From the NCBI RefSeq assembly GCF_003182475.1, contig NZ_QGTS01000007.1, positions 292,459 to 356,458 on the forward strand: a stretch of 64,000 nt of DNA, read 5' to 3'. Shown here in pieces: positions 52,906 through 63,908 of this stretch (positions are counted from its first letter, which is position 1; each line of letters starts with the position of its first letter). The DNA comes from Mangrovibacter plantisponsor. Lineage in GTDB: Bacteria; Pseudomonadota; Gammaproteobacteria; Enterobacterales; Enterobacteriaceae. The notes beneath the pieces are model-generated. The model did no database searches. It saw nothing but the letters and a program-made list of their open reading frames with translations, and was not told the origin of the DNA. Position numbers and translations under genes: made by a program.

Positions 52906-54225
52906 TTAGTGAGCTGTGGATGCCACTTCACCACCAGCGACTTTATCCCAGACAACAGAGATAAGCAGCATCACAAGCGTTGGCATCAACCAGGCCAGCC
53001 CTTCTTCTGCCAACGGCAAATGGGTTGACCATGCGGGCAGAATACCGCTGAAAGGTGAGGCTTTCACGCCATCAATTAACCCAAATAACAGGCTGATTAA
53101 CATGCCTGGAGCAATAATACGCGTTGGGTTACTCCACCATGAGCGGGTGAAACTCAATACAACCAGCACAATACAAGGCGGGTAGATAGCCGTAAGCACT
53201 GGCACCGAAATTTTAATCAGGTGGGTCAGCCCCAGGTTGGAAACTACCATGGAGAACAGACCAAGGATAAACACCAGAGTGCGGTATGAAACCGGCAAAT
53301 ACTGGGCAAAGAATTCAGCACAGGCACAAGTCAGCCCTACTGCCGTTACCATACAGGCAACAAAAATGAGTATTGCCAGCAACAGGCTGCCATAAACACC
53401 AAACGTATGCTGAACATAAGCATGGAGAATAGCCGCACCGTTTGCAGACTGAGCCACCAAAGAACTGCTGTCAGAGCCAAGGCGGAACAGGCACAGATAC
53501 AACAGTGTCAGGCCGACACCAGCAATCAGACCAGCCCAAATCGTGTAACGGGTTAACAGGCGTGACTCGGTTACACCGCGAGAGCGTGCAGCATTAACAA
53601 TAACAATACCGAACACCAGTGCGCCAAGGGTATCCATGGTCAGATAGCCATTAACGAACCCATTAGAAAACGCAGCATTCTGGTATGCCTCGGTTGCGTC
53701 ACTCAAGCCGCCTGCGGGCCAGAAAATTGCAGCACCGCCCAGAATGATTAATGCGACGATTTTTACGGGAGCCAGAAAGTGGCCTACGGTATCCAGCAAC
53801 TTCCCGGGGTAGAGGGAAATCCCAATCACCAGCGCAAAATAAATCAGGCTGTAAATCAGTAAAGGGGTGGAACCATCGCCTGCCAGCGGAGCGATCCCTA
53901 CTTCAAATGACACGGTTGCTGTGCGGGGGGTTGCAAAAAATGGCCCAACAGCCAGATAACAGATAGTAGCCAGCACCAGGCCTGCATGGCGGCCAATAGG
54001 TGAACTAAGGTTATCAATACCGCCGCCGACTTTTGCCAGCGAGATAACAGTGAGAACTGGCAAACCCACTGCAGTAATAAGGAAACCAATTGCCGCAACC
54101 CAAACATGTGGGCCTGCCTGCAAACCGACCATGGGCGGGAAAATAATGTTCCCTGCGCCAACAAACAACGCAAAGGTCATAAAACCTAATGCGATGATGT
54201 CACGGGATGTTAATTGACGGGTCAT
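52906..54225 (-). CDS. brnQ: Branched-chain amino acid:cation symporter BrnQ
   Basis: 439 residues, the E. coli length, LIVCS family, 12 helices: [56 protein letters not shown]. It takes up Leu, Ile and Val with Na+ or H+. The start at 54225 matches the E. coli N-terminus; longer upstream reading is rejected. No strong ribosome site is seen. It has about 480 bp of upstream sequence before phoR ends. Confidence 0.96.
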   Translation of the reverse strand: MTRQLTSRDIIALGFMTFALFVGAGNIIFPPMVGLQAGPHVWVAAIGFLITAVGLPVLTVISLAKVGGGIDNLSSPIGRHAGLVLATICYLAVGPFFATPRTATVSFEVGIAPLAGDGSTPLLIYSLIYFALVIGISLYPGKLLDTVGHFLAPVKIVALIILGGAAIFWPAGGLSDATEAYQNAAFSNGFVNGYLTMDTLGALVFGIVIVNAARSRGVTESRLLTRYTIWAGLIAGVGLTLLYLCLFRLGSDSSSLVAQSANGAAILHAYVQHTFGVYGSLLLAILIFVACMVTAVGLTCACAEFFAQYLPVSYRTLVFILGLFSMVVSNLGLTHLIKISVPVLTAIYPPCIVLVVLSFTRSWWSNPTRIIAPGMLISLLFGLIDGVKASPFSGILPAWSTHLPLAEEGLAWLMPTLVMLLISVVWDKVAGGEVASTAH

Positions 54226-54705
54226 ATTGTACTTGTAGCCTGTGGATGTGGTTATGTTGTTTGCAAAAACGAAAACCTGAATGGCCGGAAACACACTACG
54301 CTGAACGCCCCGAAAACCGGTAACGGGTATGACTATGCTGAATAGCGGCCACAGACAGAAAATGTGAATGGCCAACAACATAGCATGTGCAGCGGGATAT
54401 GCTCATGATTAACCATAATTAAGAATAGTTTTCCGGTTAATAACGCAATCCTGGTGCATTCATGCACAAACAGGGGCGCAATTAAAACGCTTATAGCGTT
54501 TAAAGGCAAGAAGCGATCCGAAAACAAGCGACTTATTCCGTGATCAAACTAATAAGCAGACATTATCGCTATTTTATCGTCATAAGAACCGCTTATAGTT
54601 CGAACAAAAAGTCGCCATCACGATGCATTTGTTTCATTCATTCTGCGAGACAAAAGAAAACAGGCCATAAATATGGCCTGCAGGAAAGTTATGTTTACAG
54701 TTGAA
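54226..54705. other. brnQ upstream region and phoR end
   Basis: 480 bp. The phoR terminator lies at 54651-54680: on the minus strand CAGGCCATA-TT-TATGGCCTG then TTTTCTTTTG. The rest is AT-rich brnQ promoter DNA. I see no clear leucine leader peptide or attenuator. Confidence 0.6.
54651..54680 (-). terminator. phoBR operon terminator
   Basis: A perfect 9-bp stem with a 2-nt loop (hence a real loop of 4-6 nt), followed by TTTTCTTTTGTC, 26 bp after the phoR stop. Confidence 0.85.
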
Positions 54706-56016
54706 TCAGGCCTGAGCTGCCAGCACCTTGTTACTTACCAGCAAACGCTCTGGTAATTCAAAAGAAAAGCAGCTTCCTTTGCCTGGCGCACTTTCAATAC
54801 TCAGGCGGGCATCATGATGGGTAAGCGCATGTTTGACTATTGCCAGGCCAAGACCACTGCCGCCGGTCTGGCGAGAGCGAGCTTTATCTACCCGGTAAAA
54901 ACGCTCTGTCAGGCGTGGCAGGTGCTCAGGAGAGATCCCCGGCCCATTATCCTGCACAGAGAAACGCGCGCCATGAGCCACTTTTTCCCATTTAACCTGA
55001 ATATGTGTCCCTTCCGGGGTGTGGTTCACTGCGTTATAGACCAGGTTAGACATAGCGCTACGGAGCTGTTCTTCACTACCGTAAACCTGTAACGCCGGGT
55101 CAACCGTAAAGCTTATCTGGTGGCGCCCCTGGCTCAGGGTTTGCGCTTCACGATCCACCAGGCGCAGCATCAGCGGAACGTCAATTTTATCTGTAAGGCT
55201 CAGCGCCGGTGCCGCTTCAATACGAGATAACGTCAGCAACTGGCGAACCAAACCTTCCATACGAGAGGTTTGCTCCCGCATAGTGACCAACGCTTTTTCC
55301 CGCACCACGCCTTCCAGCGGCTGGTCCTGCATCATTTCCAGGTAGCCCTGCAACACGGTCAGTGGGGTACGCAATTCGTGGCTGACATTCGCAAAAAAGT
55401 TACGCCGGGCGCCTTCAAGCTGGTGCATCTGGGTCACATCACGCACCACCATCAACCACTGGCCGTCGGTGTAAGGCATGATACGAAATTCAAGATGGCG
55501 GCCATTATTCAGCACCTGGTTGAAAGGGCGCGCAAAATCGCGTTTTTTGATGTACTGGTTAAATTCCGGGTAGCGCAGCAAATTGACAATATTTTGCCCG
55601 TTGTCATCTGGCCACCGTAAATTAAGCAACTGAATAGCAAGGCCATTACACCAAAATATGGCACCGACCTCTGTCATCATTACCAGTGCGTCCGGCAAAG
55701 ATTCCGCGCCACTGCGAAACCGCTTGATCAGGTTACCCAGTTCTTTGCGCCGCTTTTTATTGCGCATCTGCATCTGGTGAATACCATACATCAAGGGTTC
55801 CCAGCTCCCGGAACCTGTTGGTGGCGTCATACTGCGGTCAACCCACAGCCACCAGGAAAGGCGTAACAGATTCCAAAAATGCCAGACAAGCAGGCCTGTC
55901 ACACTCGCCAGTAAAAACCATGGGAGATAACCAAAGAACACCCCCAGCAATAAAGCAGGTATGCAACACAACGCCAGTTCAAGTACCAGCCTTCGCCATG
56001 ACAACCGTTCAAGCAC
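54706..56016 (-). CDS. phoR: Phosphate sensor kinase PhoR
   Basis: 436 residues (431 in E. coli). Two N-terminal membrane helices, a charged linker, a PAS domain (about 95-200, [20 protein letters not shown]), the phospho-acceptor His in [20 protein letters not shown], and an ATPase domain with [27 protein letters not shown] and [13 protein letters not shown]. With PstSCAB/PhoU it senses low phosphate and phosphorylates PhoB. It lies 22 bp after phoB. Confidence 0.97.
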   Translation of the reverse strand: MLERLSWRRLVLELALCCIPALLLGVFFGYLPWFLLASVTGLLVWHFWNLLRLSWWLWVDRSMTPPTGSGSWEPLMYGIHQMQMRNKKRRKELGNLIKRFRSGAESLPDALVMMTEVGAIFWCNGLAIQLLNLRWPDDNGQNIVNLLRYPEFNQYIKKRDFARPFNQVLNNGRHLEFRIMPYTDGQWLMVVRDVTQMHQLEGARRNFFANVSHELRTPLTVLQGYLEMMQDQPLEGVVREKALVTMREQTSRMEGLVRQLLTLSRIEAAPALSLTDKIDVPLMLRLVDREAQTLSQGRHQISFTVDPALQVYGSEEQLRSAMSNLVYNAVNHTPEGTHIQVKWEKVAHGARFSVQDNGPGISPEHLPRLTERFYRVDKARSRQTGGSGLGLAIVKHALTHHDARLSIESAPGKGSCFSFELPERLLVSNKVLAAQA

Positions 56017-56038
56017 GGGTCATACTCCATCCAGATAA

Positions 56039-56728
56039 TTAAAAACGGGCTGAGAAGCGATAACCCGTACCGCGAACGGTTTGAACCATACGATCATGCC
56101 CACTGAGTTCCAGTGCCTTACGCAAACGGCGAATGTGAACATCTACCGTTCTGTCCTCAACGTAAACATTCGTTCCCCATACATGATTAAGGAGTTGTTC
56201 ACGGCTGTAAACCCGTTCCGGGTGTGTCATGAAAAAATGCAGCAACTTAAATTCTGTCGGCCCCATATCCAGTGGGTTCTCACCAGTCATTACACGGTGA
56301 GAAGACGGATCCAGGCTGAGCCCCTGAATCTCAATCACTTCTTCTACTGCCATCGGAGAGATACGGCGCATCACCGCTTTAATACGCGCAACCAGTTCTT
56401 TGGGTGAAAACGGCTTGGTGATGTAATCATCTGCCCCAATTTCCAACCCTCTGACCCGGTCCTCTTCTTCACCGCGGGCCGTCAGCATGACTACCGGTAT
56501 ATCCCGTGTCATCGCCTCACGTTTCAGGTGCTTGATAAACTGAATCCCGGAGCCGCCCGGCAACATCCAGTCGAGTAAAATTAAATCCGGCCAGGGTTCG
56601 TTGAGCTGGTTTACCGCACTGTCATAATCTTCCGCCTCAACAGCCTGAAAACCATTTTGTTCGAGCACAAAACACACCATTTCACGAATGGGTGCTTCAT
56701 CTTCCACAACCAGAATTCGTCTCGCCAT
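56039..56728 (-). CDS. phoB: Phosphate response regulator PhoB
   Basis: 229 residues, the E. coli length. Receiver domain with acidic pocket VEDE, phospho-Asp53 in [13 protein letters not shown], Thr in [10 protein letters not shown] and Lys in [11 protein letters not shown]. OmpR-type winged helix with [20 protein letters not shown] and [12 protein letters not shown]. Start at 56728 ([10 protein letters not shown]). Autoregulated through the Pho box upstream. Confidence 0.98.
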   Translation of the reverse strand: MARRILVVEDEAPIREMVCFVLEQNGFQAVEAEDYDSAVNQLNEPWPDLILLDWMLPGGSGIQFIKHLKREAMTRDIPVVMLTARGEEEDRVRGLEIGADDYITKPFSPKELVARIKAVMRRISPMAVEEVIEIQGLSLDPSSHRVMTGENPLDMGPTEFKLLHFFMTHPERVYSREQLLNHVWGTNVYVEDRTVDVHIRRLRKALELSGHDRMVQTVRGTGYRFSARF

Positions 56729-56774
56729 AATCAGCCCTGTAAATATATACAATAATTTAACGCGGCGTCATTAT

Positions 56775-56803
56775 GCGTCAGTTTTATGACAGTTTTATGA
56801 AAA
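56775..56803 (-). promoter_or_regulatory. Pho box of phoBR
   Basis: Three 7-bp repeats at 11-bp spacing on the minus strand (TTTTCAT, CTGTCAT, CTGACGC, with AAAA between), the PhoB-binding pattern, just upstream of phoB. A separate inverted pair CTGTCAT/TATGACA lies at 56822-56840, nearer sbcD, and may be a second site. Confidence 0.85.
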
Positions 56804-56980
56804 AAATGACCATTACATGACCTGTCATATTATTTTATGACAAAGCGTTTCCTTCTGCTGCAAAGCAAGTAGTAACGCGCATTATCGCTGGAATCCGCTA
56901 CGCAGCTTGCAACAACACACCTGCAACTTAATCCACCACATGTATATAATCACCACTTCGCTTTCTAACCAGGACAGGTT

Positions 56981-58189
56981 ATGCGCATTCTTCACACTTC
57001 TGACTGGCATCTGGGGCAAAATTTCTATACCAAAAGCCGTGCTCCGGAACATGCAGCCTTTCTAAACTGGCTAACCGAAATGGTTGAACAGCACCAGGTT
57101 GACGCAGTCATTGTAGCGGGCGATATCTTCGATACAGGCTCACCGCCCAGTTACGCGCGTGAATTGTATTACCGCTTTGTCGTTCAACTCCAGGCAACCG
57201 GCTGCACACTCGTGGTGCTGGGCGGTAACCATGATTCCGTCGCCACACTGAACGAATCGCGTGAACTGTTGGGTTACCTCAATACCTGGGTTATCGCCAG
57301 TGCATCAGATACCGAAGCCCCCATTTTATTACCGCTTCGCAACGGAGAACCCGGTGCGGTACTCTGCCCGGTTCCTTTTTTACGCCCACGCGATATCCAG
57401 GTAAGCCAGTCCGGGCAAAGTGGCCAACAAAAGCAGCAAGCGCTGGTCGGGGCCATTCACCACTATTACCAGCAAGGCTACGAAGCAGCCTGTGAATTGC
57501 GCGGTAACCGCAAATTACCCATTATTGCCACCGGCCACCTGACAACCGTTGGAGCCAGCAAAAGCGATGCTGTGCGCGAAATCTATATCGGCACCCTTGA
57601 TGCCTTCCCTGCCAGTGCATTTCCACCGGCTGATTATATTGCGCTGGGGCATATTCACCGCCCGCAAAAGGTCACCAGTAGTGAGCATATCCGCTACTGT
57701 GGATCGCCCATTGCACTGAGTTTTGACGAAACCAACAGCACAAAAATGGTTCTGATGGTGGATTTCTCTGAAGGTGAACTGAGCGCCGTAACGCCACTCC
57801 CGGTGCCAGTAACCCAACCATTGTTAATGCTCAAAGGCTCACTGGAAAGCATTAAACAGCAACTGGAAGCCTGGCGGGATGCCCCTTCAACGCCTGTTAC
57901 CTGGCTTGATATTGAACTCACTACAGACCAGTATCTCCACGACATGCAAAAGCAGCTACAGGCACTAACCGCTGATTTACCAGTAGAAATTGTGTTATTG
58001 CGCCGCAGCCGCGAGCAACGGGAAAAAATCATCGCTAACCAACAAAAAGAAACCCTGAGCGAACTCAGTACCAGCGAAGTTTTTGAGCGCCGTCTGGCAC
58101 AAGAAAATCTGGATGAAAGCCAGGCGTCACGCCTGCGTGGGTTGTTTGCAGAAACCCTGCACCGCCTGGAAGAGGAACCCGAGTCATGA
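56981..58189 (+). CDS. sbcD: SbcD, nuclease subunit of SbcCD
   Basis: 402 residues (400 in E. coli), Mre11-type Mn-dependent phosphoesterase. Motifs: [51 protein letters not shown] and [10 protein letters not shown]. With SbcC it opens DNA hairpins and trims double-strand ends. It ends by overlapping sbcC by 4 bp (ATGA). Divergent from phoB. Confidence 0.98.
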   Translation: MRILHTSDWHLGQNFYTKSRAPEHAAFLNWLTEMVEQHQVDAVIVAGDIFDTGSPPSYARELYYRFVVQLQATGCTLVVLGGNHDSVATLNESRELLGYLNTWVIASASDTEAPILLPLRNGEPGAVLCPVPFLRPRDIQVSQSGQSGQQKQQALVGAIHHYYQQGYEAACELRGNRKLPIIATGHLTTVGASKSDAVREIYIGTLDAFPASAFPPADYIALGHIHRPQKVTSSEHIRYCGSPIALSFDETNSTKMVLMVDFSEGELSAVTPLPVPVTQPLLMLKGSLESIKQQLEAWRDAPSTPVTWLDIELTTDQYLHDMQKQLQALTADLPVEIVLLRRSREQREKIIANQQKETLSELSTSEVFERRLAQENLDESQASRLRGLFAETLHRLEEEPES

Positions 58190-61100
58190 GAATTCTGACA
58201 CTGCGGTTAAAGAACCTCAATTCACTCAAAGGTGAATGGAAAATCGACTTTACTCAGTCGCCGTTCAACAGCAACGGTTTGTTTGCTATTACCGGGCCAA
58301 CCGGCGCAGGCAAAACCACATTGCTGGATGCCATTTGCCTGGCGCTATATCACCAGACACCACGCCTCAGCACCATTTCCCAGTCCAGCAACGATTTGAT
58401 GACGAGAGATACCGCAGAATGCCTTGCTGAGGTGGAATTCGAAGTTAAAGGCGTTGCCTGGCGTGCCTTCTGGAGCCAGAACCGGGCACGCAACCAGCCC
58501 GATGGCAAACTCCAGGCACCAAGAGTTGAACTGGCCCGTTGCGCAGATGGCAAAATTGTTGCCGACAAAGTGAAAGACAAGCTGGAAACCATTGCCCGCC
58601 TGACCGGGCTGGACTATGACCGGTTCACTCGCTCAATGTTGCTCTCCCAGGGGCAATTTGCCGCTTTTCTTAATGCCGATGCAAAAGCACGGGCAGAATT
58701 GCTGGAAGAACTCACCGGCACAGAAATTTATGGGCAAATCTCCGCACTGATTTTCGACACATGGAAACAACACAAACAGCAACTGGAACAGTTACAGGCT
58801 AAAGCCAGCGGCGTGCAATGCCTCACAGACGTTGAGCGGGCAGCGCTGGAAAACCAGGTTGCCACTCTGGTACAGCAGGAGCAGCAGTTACTTACGCAAC
58901 AACGCCAGGTGCAGTCTGCAGTTCAGTGGTTGCAGCAATTAACGCAGCAACAGCAGCAAATCAGCCAGCTTGAGCAAAAACTGTCTCAGGCAAAACGTGA
59001 ATCTGAGGCAGCAGAACCAGACCGCGCACGCCTGGCACTCGCTCTGCCCGCCGAAAAGTTACGCCCGGTATGGCAACAATGTACAGGCCAGGAGGCACGG
59101 GTTCACCACCTGGAGCAGCAACTGGCTGTGTTGTCGCAACGCCTGAGTACCGCGGGCCAGGTACGCCAGCAGGTATGGCTCTCCGCCCGGAATAAATCCA
59201 CTTATATAGAAACACAGCGCCAGGCTATTACTGGCTGGCTGGGCGAACACCAGGCCGTGGGTGAATGGCAGCACGAACTGGCTGGCTGGCGCAGTCGCTT
59301 TGCCCGCTACCGGGATGACAACAAACAGCTCGCAGCCTTGCAGCAAACCCTGGCAACACAGCAAGAAAAACTGGCAGCGCAGGCGCACCCGGCACTCTCA
59401 TTAACCGCAGACGAAACCATTGCACGCCTGGCAGAACACCAGCGCCACCAGGCTAAACGCGAACAACTCAGGCGGCTGGCATTTGAGTTTGCCCCGCTTC
59501 GCCAGCAGCACCAACAGTTACAACAGCAACGAAATGAGCAACAGCAACGTTATCAACAGGCTGGGGAACAGCTTGCTGAACGGCGCAAAGCCTGGGCTGA
59601 AGTTAACCAGCAGTACCAGGATGTAGTCAGGATCTGTGAGCTGGAAAGCACCATTGTTAACCTGAATGCCGAGCGGGAACGCCTGCAGGCTGGGCAACCC
59701 TGCCCATTATGTGGAGCAACAGAGCATCCGGCAGTTGCCCATTACCAGGCATTGCAACCGGGCGAAAACCAGCGGCGCAAAGCTGAACTGGAAGAGCGTA
59801 AGCGCCTTTTGGCAGAAGAAGGCGCAACGTTAAAAGGCCAGCATGATGCACTGGCCGCACAAACAGAACAGTTAACCCACCAGCAGGCCAGTGTTGAACA
59901 GTCACTGGAACGCCATCAGCAGCAATGGGCTGAATTGTGCCTGGCACTGAATCTTTCGGTAGCTCCGGGGGGCGATATCACCCAATGGTTAAGTGAAAGC
60001 GAGGCTTATCAGACTCAACTCCAGGCTCACCAGGTGTGGCTGGGGCAACAGGCACTGGTAGAGCAGACCCGGGCACAAGTCACCGAATTATCACAATCAT
60101 GCGAACAACAACGCCTCGCCCTGCAAACCACACTGGCAACATGGCAACTGTCCTGGCCACAGCCAGGTGAAGTTGAAGCCTGGCTGGCTGCGCGTGAAAA
60201 AACGCGTGAACAATTCCTGCGGCAACAAGCCCTGCTGGCACAATTGAATACCGACGACGAAGCTATCAGGCAGATCCTCCAGACACTGGAAGACGATGGC
60301 AGTGATACACCACTACCAAACGAAGAAACCCAGCGACAACTGGTCCAGGGGTGGTCACGGCATAACAGCGAATGGGTGGCGTTACACAGCCAGTCTGAAG
60401 CACTTACCCAACAACTGCAGCAGGAAAAAGAGCAACTGGCACAATACCAACGCCAGTTGGATAACGCCCTGCAGGCCAGCCAGTTTGCATCAACAGACGC
60501 AATGACAGCAGCATTGCTCGATGACACTACTCGCCAGCAACTGGCCGACCGGCTGGCCGCTCTGGCCCAACAGGTACAACAGCAAACAGCACTGGCAGAA
60601 CAGGCTCATCAACAGCTTGCCGCGCATAACGCGGCACGCCCGGAGCACCTTAGCGAACAGGACACCCAGAGCGAACTGGAAGCACAACTGGTGCTGGTTA
60701 ACACCCAGTGGCGTGAGAATACCTCCGGCCAGGGGGCACTGCGCCAGCAACTGGAGCACGATACCCGCCAAAGGGAACAGCAACAAAGCCTGCTTATCTC
60801 CCTTGAACAACAGCAGCAATTAGCTACCGACTGGGGTGCATTGAATGAAATGATCGGCTCCAAAGAAGGTGATAAGTTCCGCAAATTTGCTCAGGGGCTG
60901 ACACTGGATAACCTGGTATGGCTGGCTAACCAGCAACTGCACCGGTTACATGGCCGTTATCTGTTACAACGTAAAAATAACGAAGCGCTGGAGCTCGAGG
61001 TAGTGGATACCTGGCAGGCCGATGCAGTGCGCGATACCCGGACATTATCAGGTGGGGAAAGCTTCCTTGTCAGCCTGGCACTGGCGCTGGCATTGTCTGA

Positions 61101-61344
61101 CCTGGTGAGCCATAAAACCCGTATTGATTCGTTATTCCTTGATGAAGGCTTTGGTACCCTGGATGCAGAAACGCTGGATACCGCCCTTGATGCACTGGAT
61201 ACCCTCAATGCCAGCGGCAAAATCATTGGTGTTATCAGCCATGTAGCTGCCATGAAAGAACGTATTCCGGTGCAAATCAAAGTCCGGAAAGTGAACGGGC
61301 TGGGGTACAGCAGGCTGGATAAACATTTCGCAGTGGACAGCTAG
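58186..61344 (+). CDS. sbcC: SbcC, ATPase subunit of SbcCD
   Basis: 1052 residues (about 1048 in E. coli), Rad50/SMC family. Walker [15 protein letters not shown] near residue 36; two long Gln/Leu-rich coiled coils (about 190-480 and 530-890) flanking the zinc hook CPLCG (C506, C509); then [20 protein letters not shown] and Walker [13 protein letters not shown]. The coiled coils are unusually rich in Gln. Coupled to sbcD. araJ, which follows in E. coli, is absent. Confidence 0.97.
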   Translation: MRILTLRLKNLNSLKGEWKIDFTQSPFNSNGLFAITGPTGAGKTTLLDAICLALYHQTPRLSTISQSSNDLMTRDTAECLAEVEFEVKGVAWRAFWSQNRARNQPDGKLQAPRVELARCADGKIVADKVKDKLETIARLTGLDYDRFTRSMLLSQGQFAAFLNADAKARAELLEELTGTEIYGQISALIFDTWKQHKQQLEQLQAKASGVQCLTDVERAALENQVATLVQQEQQLLTQQRQVQSAVQWLQQLTQQQQQISQLEQKLSQAKRESEAAEPDRARLALALPAEKLRPVWQQCTGQEARVHHLEQQLAVLSQRLSTAGQVRQQVWLSARNKSTYIETQRQAITGWLGEHQAVGEWQHELAGWRSRFARYRDDNKQLAALQQTLATQQEKLAAQAHPALSLTADETIARLAEHQRHQAKREQLRRLAFEFAPLRQQHQQLQQQRNEQQQRYQQAGEQLAERRKAWAEVNQQYQDVVRICELESTIVNLNAERERLQAGQPCPLCGATEHPAVAHYQALQPGENQRRKAELEERKRLLAEEGATLKGQHDALAAQTEQLTHQQASVEQSLERHQQQWAELCLALNLSVAPGGDITQWLSESEAYQTQLQAHQVWLGQQALVEQTRAQVTELSQSCEQQRLALQTTLATWQLSWPQPGEVEAWLAAREKTREQFLRQQALLAQLNTDDEAIRQILQTLEDDGSDTPLPNEETQRQLVQGWSRHNSEWVALHSQSEALTQQLQQEKEQLAQYQRQLDNALQASQFASTDAMTAALLDDTTRQQLADRLAALAQQVQQQTALAEQAHQQLAAHNAARPEHLSEQDTQSELEAQLVLVNTQWRENTSGQGALRQQLEHDTRQREQQQSLLISLEQQQQLATDWGALNEMIGSKEGDKFRKFAQGLTLDNLVWLANQQLHRLHGRYLLQRKNNEALELEVVDTWQADAVRDTRTLSGGESFLVSLALALALSDLVSHKTRIDSLFLDEGFGTLDAETLDTALDALDTLNASGKIIGVISHVAAMKERIPVQIKVRKVNGLGYSRLDKHFAVDS

Positions 61345-61346
61345 TG

Positions 61347-61376
61347 CACAAAAGTAAGTAATGGCTCACTTTTGTG
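61347..61376. terminator. Hairpin after sbcC
   Basis: CACAAAAGT / ACTTTTGTG arms with a 12-nt loop, just after the sbcC stop. Weak T content after it. Its loop and right arm include AGTAATGGCTCACTTT, which recurs exactly at 61545-61560. Confidence 0.5.
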
Positions 61377-61462
61377 TGGGGCGTGAGTACCGGCAATATG
61401 CAGCCGTACTCACACCTGAGATACCCTTTTGGCACTACCCCTGGTTATGCCAGAAACGACGC

Positions 61463-61560
61463 TAAAAGCTATGTTAAAAGCTATGAGCTATGAGCTATGA
61501 GCTATGTTAAAAGCTATATCAAAAGCCACGCCAAAAGTTATGTCAGTAATGGCTCACTTT
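61463..61560 (+). repeat. 12-bp tandem repeat tract (S-Y-x-K) with GAGCTAT units, between sbcC and mak
   Basis: Imperfect 12-mers of the form GCTATGTTAAAA, GCTATATCAAAA, GCCACGCCAAAA follow each other, interrupted by GAGCTAT repeated three to four times (61488-61508). Read on the plus strand the 12-mers encode Ser-(Tyr/His)-x-Lys repeats. The tract is closed by a second copy of AGTAATGGCTCACTTT. No ribosome site or full gene is associated, and it ends just before the mak stop. Confidence 0.75.
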
Positions 61561-61591
61561 CACACTGGCGCTGGCTTACCCGGGTTTGCGC

Positions 61592-62503
61592 TTATTTCTC
61601 TTGCGGCCATAACCAGGCAGCACCACGGACACCACTGGAATCACCATGTTTGGCCTTGAGAACCGGGGTGGTGCATTCGCCCCCAAATACCCAGTTATTC
61701 ATTAACCCCGGCACGGTTTGGTACCAACGGTCAACATTGCTCATGCCACCGCCGAGCACAATCACATCGGGATCAAGCAAATTCACTACATGAGCCAGTG
61801 ATTTAGCCAGCCTCTGCTCATAACGGCATAAAGCCTGCTCTGCCAGGGCATCACCAGCTGCTGCTCTGGCAACAATCTCACTGCCGCGAAGTGAGTGGCC
61901 ACTCAGCCGCTGGTAATCGGTCGCGAAGCCTGTCCCGGAGATAAATGTCTCAATGCAGCCACGCTGGCCGCAATAGCAGGCGACATCATCCCGGTGGCGT
62001 AGCTCATCGTCATCCATCCAGGGCAGTGGATTATGCCCCCACTCACCGGCAGTCCCGTTGCCTCCCGCATGGCAGCGCCCACCAATGGCGATCCCGGCGC
62101 CGCACCCGGTGCCAATAATCACTGCGAATACCACCCCGGCACCCGCTGCCGCGCCATCAACAGCTTCAGACACCGCAAGGCAGTTGGCATCATTTGCCAG
62201 GCGAACCGGTTGCCCTAATTTTGCGGTGAGATCCTGGTCCAGAGGCTGCCCATTAAGCCAAACAGAATTGGCGTTTTTGACCAGGTGCGTTTGTGGTGAC
62301 AAGGTTCCCGGAATACCAATGCCGACAGTACCCTGTTGCCCGGTATGGGCCTGAGCCTGGTTAACTAACTCAACAATGACATTCAATGTTTCCTGGTAAT
62401 CACCGTGTGGGGTTGCCACCCGGTGGCGAAACAGTTGCTCACCCGCGTCACTCAAGGCTATTACTTCCGTTTTTGTCCCACCCAGATCAATGCCAATTCT
62501 CAC
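61592..62503 (-). CDS. mak: Mak fructokinase (manno(fructo)kinase)
   Basis: 303 residues (302 in E. coli), ROK family. N-terminal ATP site [17 protein letters not shown], catalytic Asp in [15 protein letters not shown], sugar-site [15 protein letters not shown], and the ROK zinc motif [18 protein letters not shown]. It phosphorylates fructose and mannose that enter without PTS modification. Convergent with sbcC across the repeat tract, divergent from rdgC. Confidence 0.95.
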   Translation of the reverse strand: MRIGIDLGGTKTEVIALSDAGEQLFRHRVATPHGDYQETLNVIVELVNQAQAHTGQQGTVGIGIPGTLSPQTHLVKNANSVWLNGQPLDQDLTAKLGQPVRLANDANCLAVSEAVDGAAAGAGVVFAVIIGTGCGAGIAIGGRCHAGGNGTAGEWGHNPLPWMDDDELRHRDDVACYCGQRGCIETFISGTGFATDYQRLSGHSLRGSEIVARAAAGDALAEQALCRYEQRLAKSLAHVVNLLDPDVIVLGGGMSNVDRWYQTVPGLMNNWVFGGECTTPVLKAKHGDSSGVRGAAWLWPQEK

Positions 62504-62629
62504 CTGTCACTCCTTATTTTCTGGCCCAATGAACAGAGCCTATGTTGCGTATCAGGAAAAGGCAATGAAAGGCTCGCGCCAATTGGGTATCATGCCCGCT
62601 GCCTTTTTACTAACAGCCGGGGAACAAAC

Positions 62630-63547
62630 ATGCTGTGGTTCAAAAATTTAATGGTCTACCGCTTAAACCGTGACGTATCACTGCGTGCGGAAGAAATGGA
62701 ACAAAAACTGGCTGATATGGCATTTCGCCCATGCGGTAGCCAGGATATGGCAAAAACAGGCTGGGTTGCACCGATGGGAGCCAAAGGTGGCGATGCATTA
62801 ACTCACGCTGTAGCCGGGCAAATTATGATTTGTGCCCGCAAAGAAGAAAAGATTATCCCTTCACCTGTTATCAAGCAGTCACTGGAAGCAAAAATTAATA
62901 AACTCGAAGCCGACCAGGGGCGCAAGCTACGCAAAACAGAAAAAGACTCACTCAAAGATGAAGTACTGCAAGACTTATTGCCCAGGGCATTCAGCCGTTT
63001 CAGCCAGACTATGATGTGGATTGACAGTGTCAACGGCCTGATCATGGTAGACAGCGCCAGTGCCAAAAAAGCAGAAGACACGCTGGCATTACTGCGCAAA
63101 AGCCTCGGTTCATTACCTGTTGTGCCGCTCAGCATGGCGACCCCTATTGAACTGAGCCTCACCGAATGGTTGAAAAGCGGTGATGTGCCTCAGGGGTTCC
63201 AGTTACAGGATGAAGCCGAGCTCAAAGCCATTCTGGAAGGTGGTGGTGTAGTGCGCTGCAAAAAACAGGATTTGATGACCGATGAAATCACCGTGCACAT
63301 TGATGCCGGTAAAGTGGTCACCAAACTGGCTCTGGACTGGCAACAACGTGTGCAATTTGTTATTGCGGACGACGGCTCACTGAAACGTTTAAAATTTGCC
63401 GATGAACTGCGCGAGCAAAATGACGATATCGACCGCGAAGATGTCGCACAGCGCTTCGATGCTGATTTCACGCTGATGACTGGCGAACTCTCTGCCCTGA
63501 TTGCTCAACTGACCGAAGCTCTGGGTGGGGAGGCAACCAACCAGTAA
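62630..63547 (+). CDS. rdgC: Recombination-associated protein RdgC
   Basis: 305 residues (303 in E. coli). It forms a toroidal dimer that encircles duplex DNA and restrains RecA. Characteristic [36 protein letters not shown] and FEDGSLKRL-like regions ([17 protein letters not shown]) are present. Start at 62630 fixed by the standard N-terminus; an earlier open frame through mak is rejected. It is followed by a series of hairpins. Confidence 0.97.
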   Translation: MLWFKNLMVYRLNRDVSLRAEEMEQKLADMAFRPCGSQDMAKTGWVAPMGAKGGDALTHAVAGQIMICARKEEKIIPSPVIKQSLEAKINKLEADQGRKLRKTEKDSLKDEVLQDLLPRAFSRFSQTMMWIDSVNGLIMVDSASAKKAEDTLALLRKSLGSLPVVPLSMATPIELSLTEWLKSGDVPQGFQLQDEAELKAILEGGGVVRCKKQDLMTDEITVHIDAGKVVTKLALDWQQRVQFVIADDGSLKRLKFADELREQNDDIDREDVAQRFDADFTLMTGELSALIAQLTEALGGEATNQ

Positions 63548-63624
63548 GCAAACAGAAAAGCCTGTCAGAGCACGGGCTCAGGTGAGTAGCAAATCTGCCC
63601 GTTCGCCTTAGCATACAACAGCCA

Positions 63625-63648
63625 AAGCACTGCCCTGCAGCAGTGCTT
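63625..63648 (+). terminator. First hairpin after rdgC
   Basis: AAGCACTGC-CCTGCA-GCAGTGCTT, a perfect 9-bp stem without a T-run, abutting the palindromic element. It recurs with one loop difference 165 bp downstream. Confidence 0.65.
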
Positions 63649-63715
63649 AAGATTGATGAAAAAGAAGGAAAAAGCGTGGTTTTTCCTTCTTTTTAGTTAG
63701 CAGCCGAAAATCAAT
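63649..63715. repeat. Dispersed palindromic terminator element, copy 2
   Basis: 67 bp, about 90% identical to 13521-13586. Stem AAAAAGAAGGAAAAA / TTTTTCCTTCTTTTT, loop GCGTGG, then GTTAGC and GAAAATCAAT. Relative to copy 1 the G-to-A change in the left arm is matched by C to T in the right arm, and a T has been added that lengthens the stem to 15 bp. The end GAAAATCAAT is itself mirrored by ATTGATTTTC at 63718-63727. Confidence 0.8.
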
Positions 63716-63789
63716 AAATTGATTTTCCTGGTTTGTTATTGGGCGACATCCTCTCGTTCTGTGCGAACATGAGGTTTGTCAGCAGACTC

Positions 63790-63816
63790 AAGCACTGCCC
63801 TGCGGCAGTGCTTTTT
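63790..63816 (+). terminator. Second hairpin after rdgC, true terminator
   Basis: AAGCACTGC-CCTGCG-GCAGTGCTT followed by TTTT. It differs from the hairpin at 63625 only in one loop base (A/G). This copy has the T-run. Confidence 0.85.
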
Positions 63817-63844
63817 TATTGGTACATTTTTTGTCGTGGCGGGT

Positions 63845-63882
63845 TAAAAAACGGGAAGTGCGGTTATGCCGGCACTTCCCGT
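63845..63882 (-). terminator. Terminator of the beta-barrel gene
   Basis: On the minus strand ACGGGAAGTGC, 10-nt loop, GCACTTCCCGT then TTTTTAA; 27 bp after the barrel stop codon. Confidence 0.88.
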
Positions 63883-63908
63883 GGTTTACCTGTGGTTTTC
63901 AGAAGTTA

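Larger units (their letters stand above)
63548..63908. other. Hairpin-rich intergenic region after rdgC
   Basis: 361 bp without a gene. In order it holds a GC-rich hairpin, the second copy of the dispersed palindromic element, a near-duplicate of the first hairpin with a T-run, and the minus-strand terminator of the beta-barrel gene. Each is listed separately. Confidence 0.7.

Noticed and set aside
61463..61530. CRISPR-like array
   Set aside because: The 12-bp and 7-bp units are contiguous and too short, with no unique spacers and no cas genes nearby.
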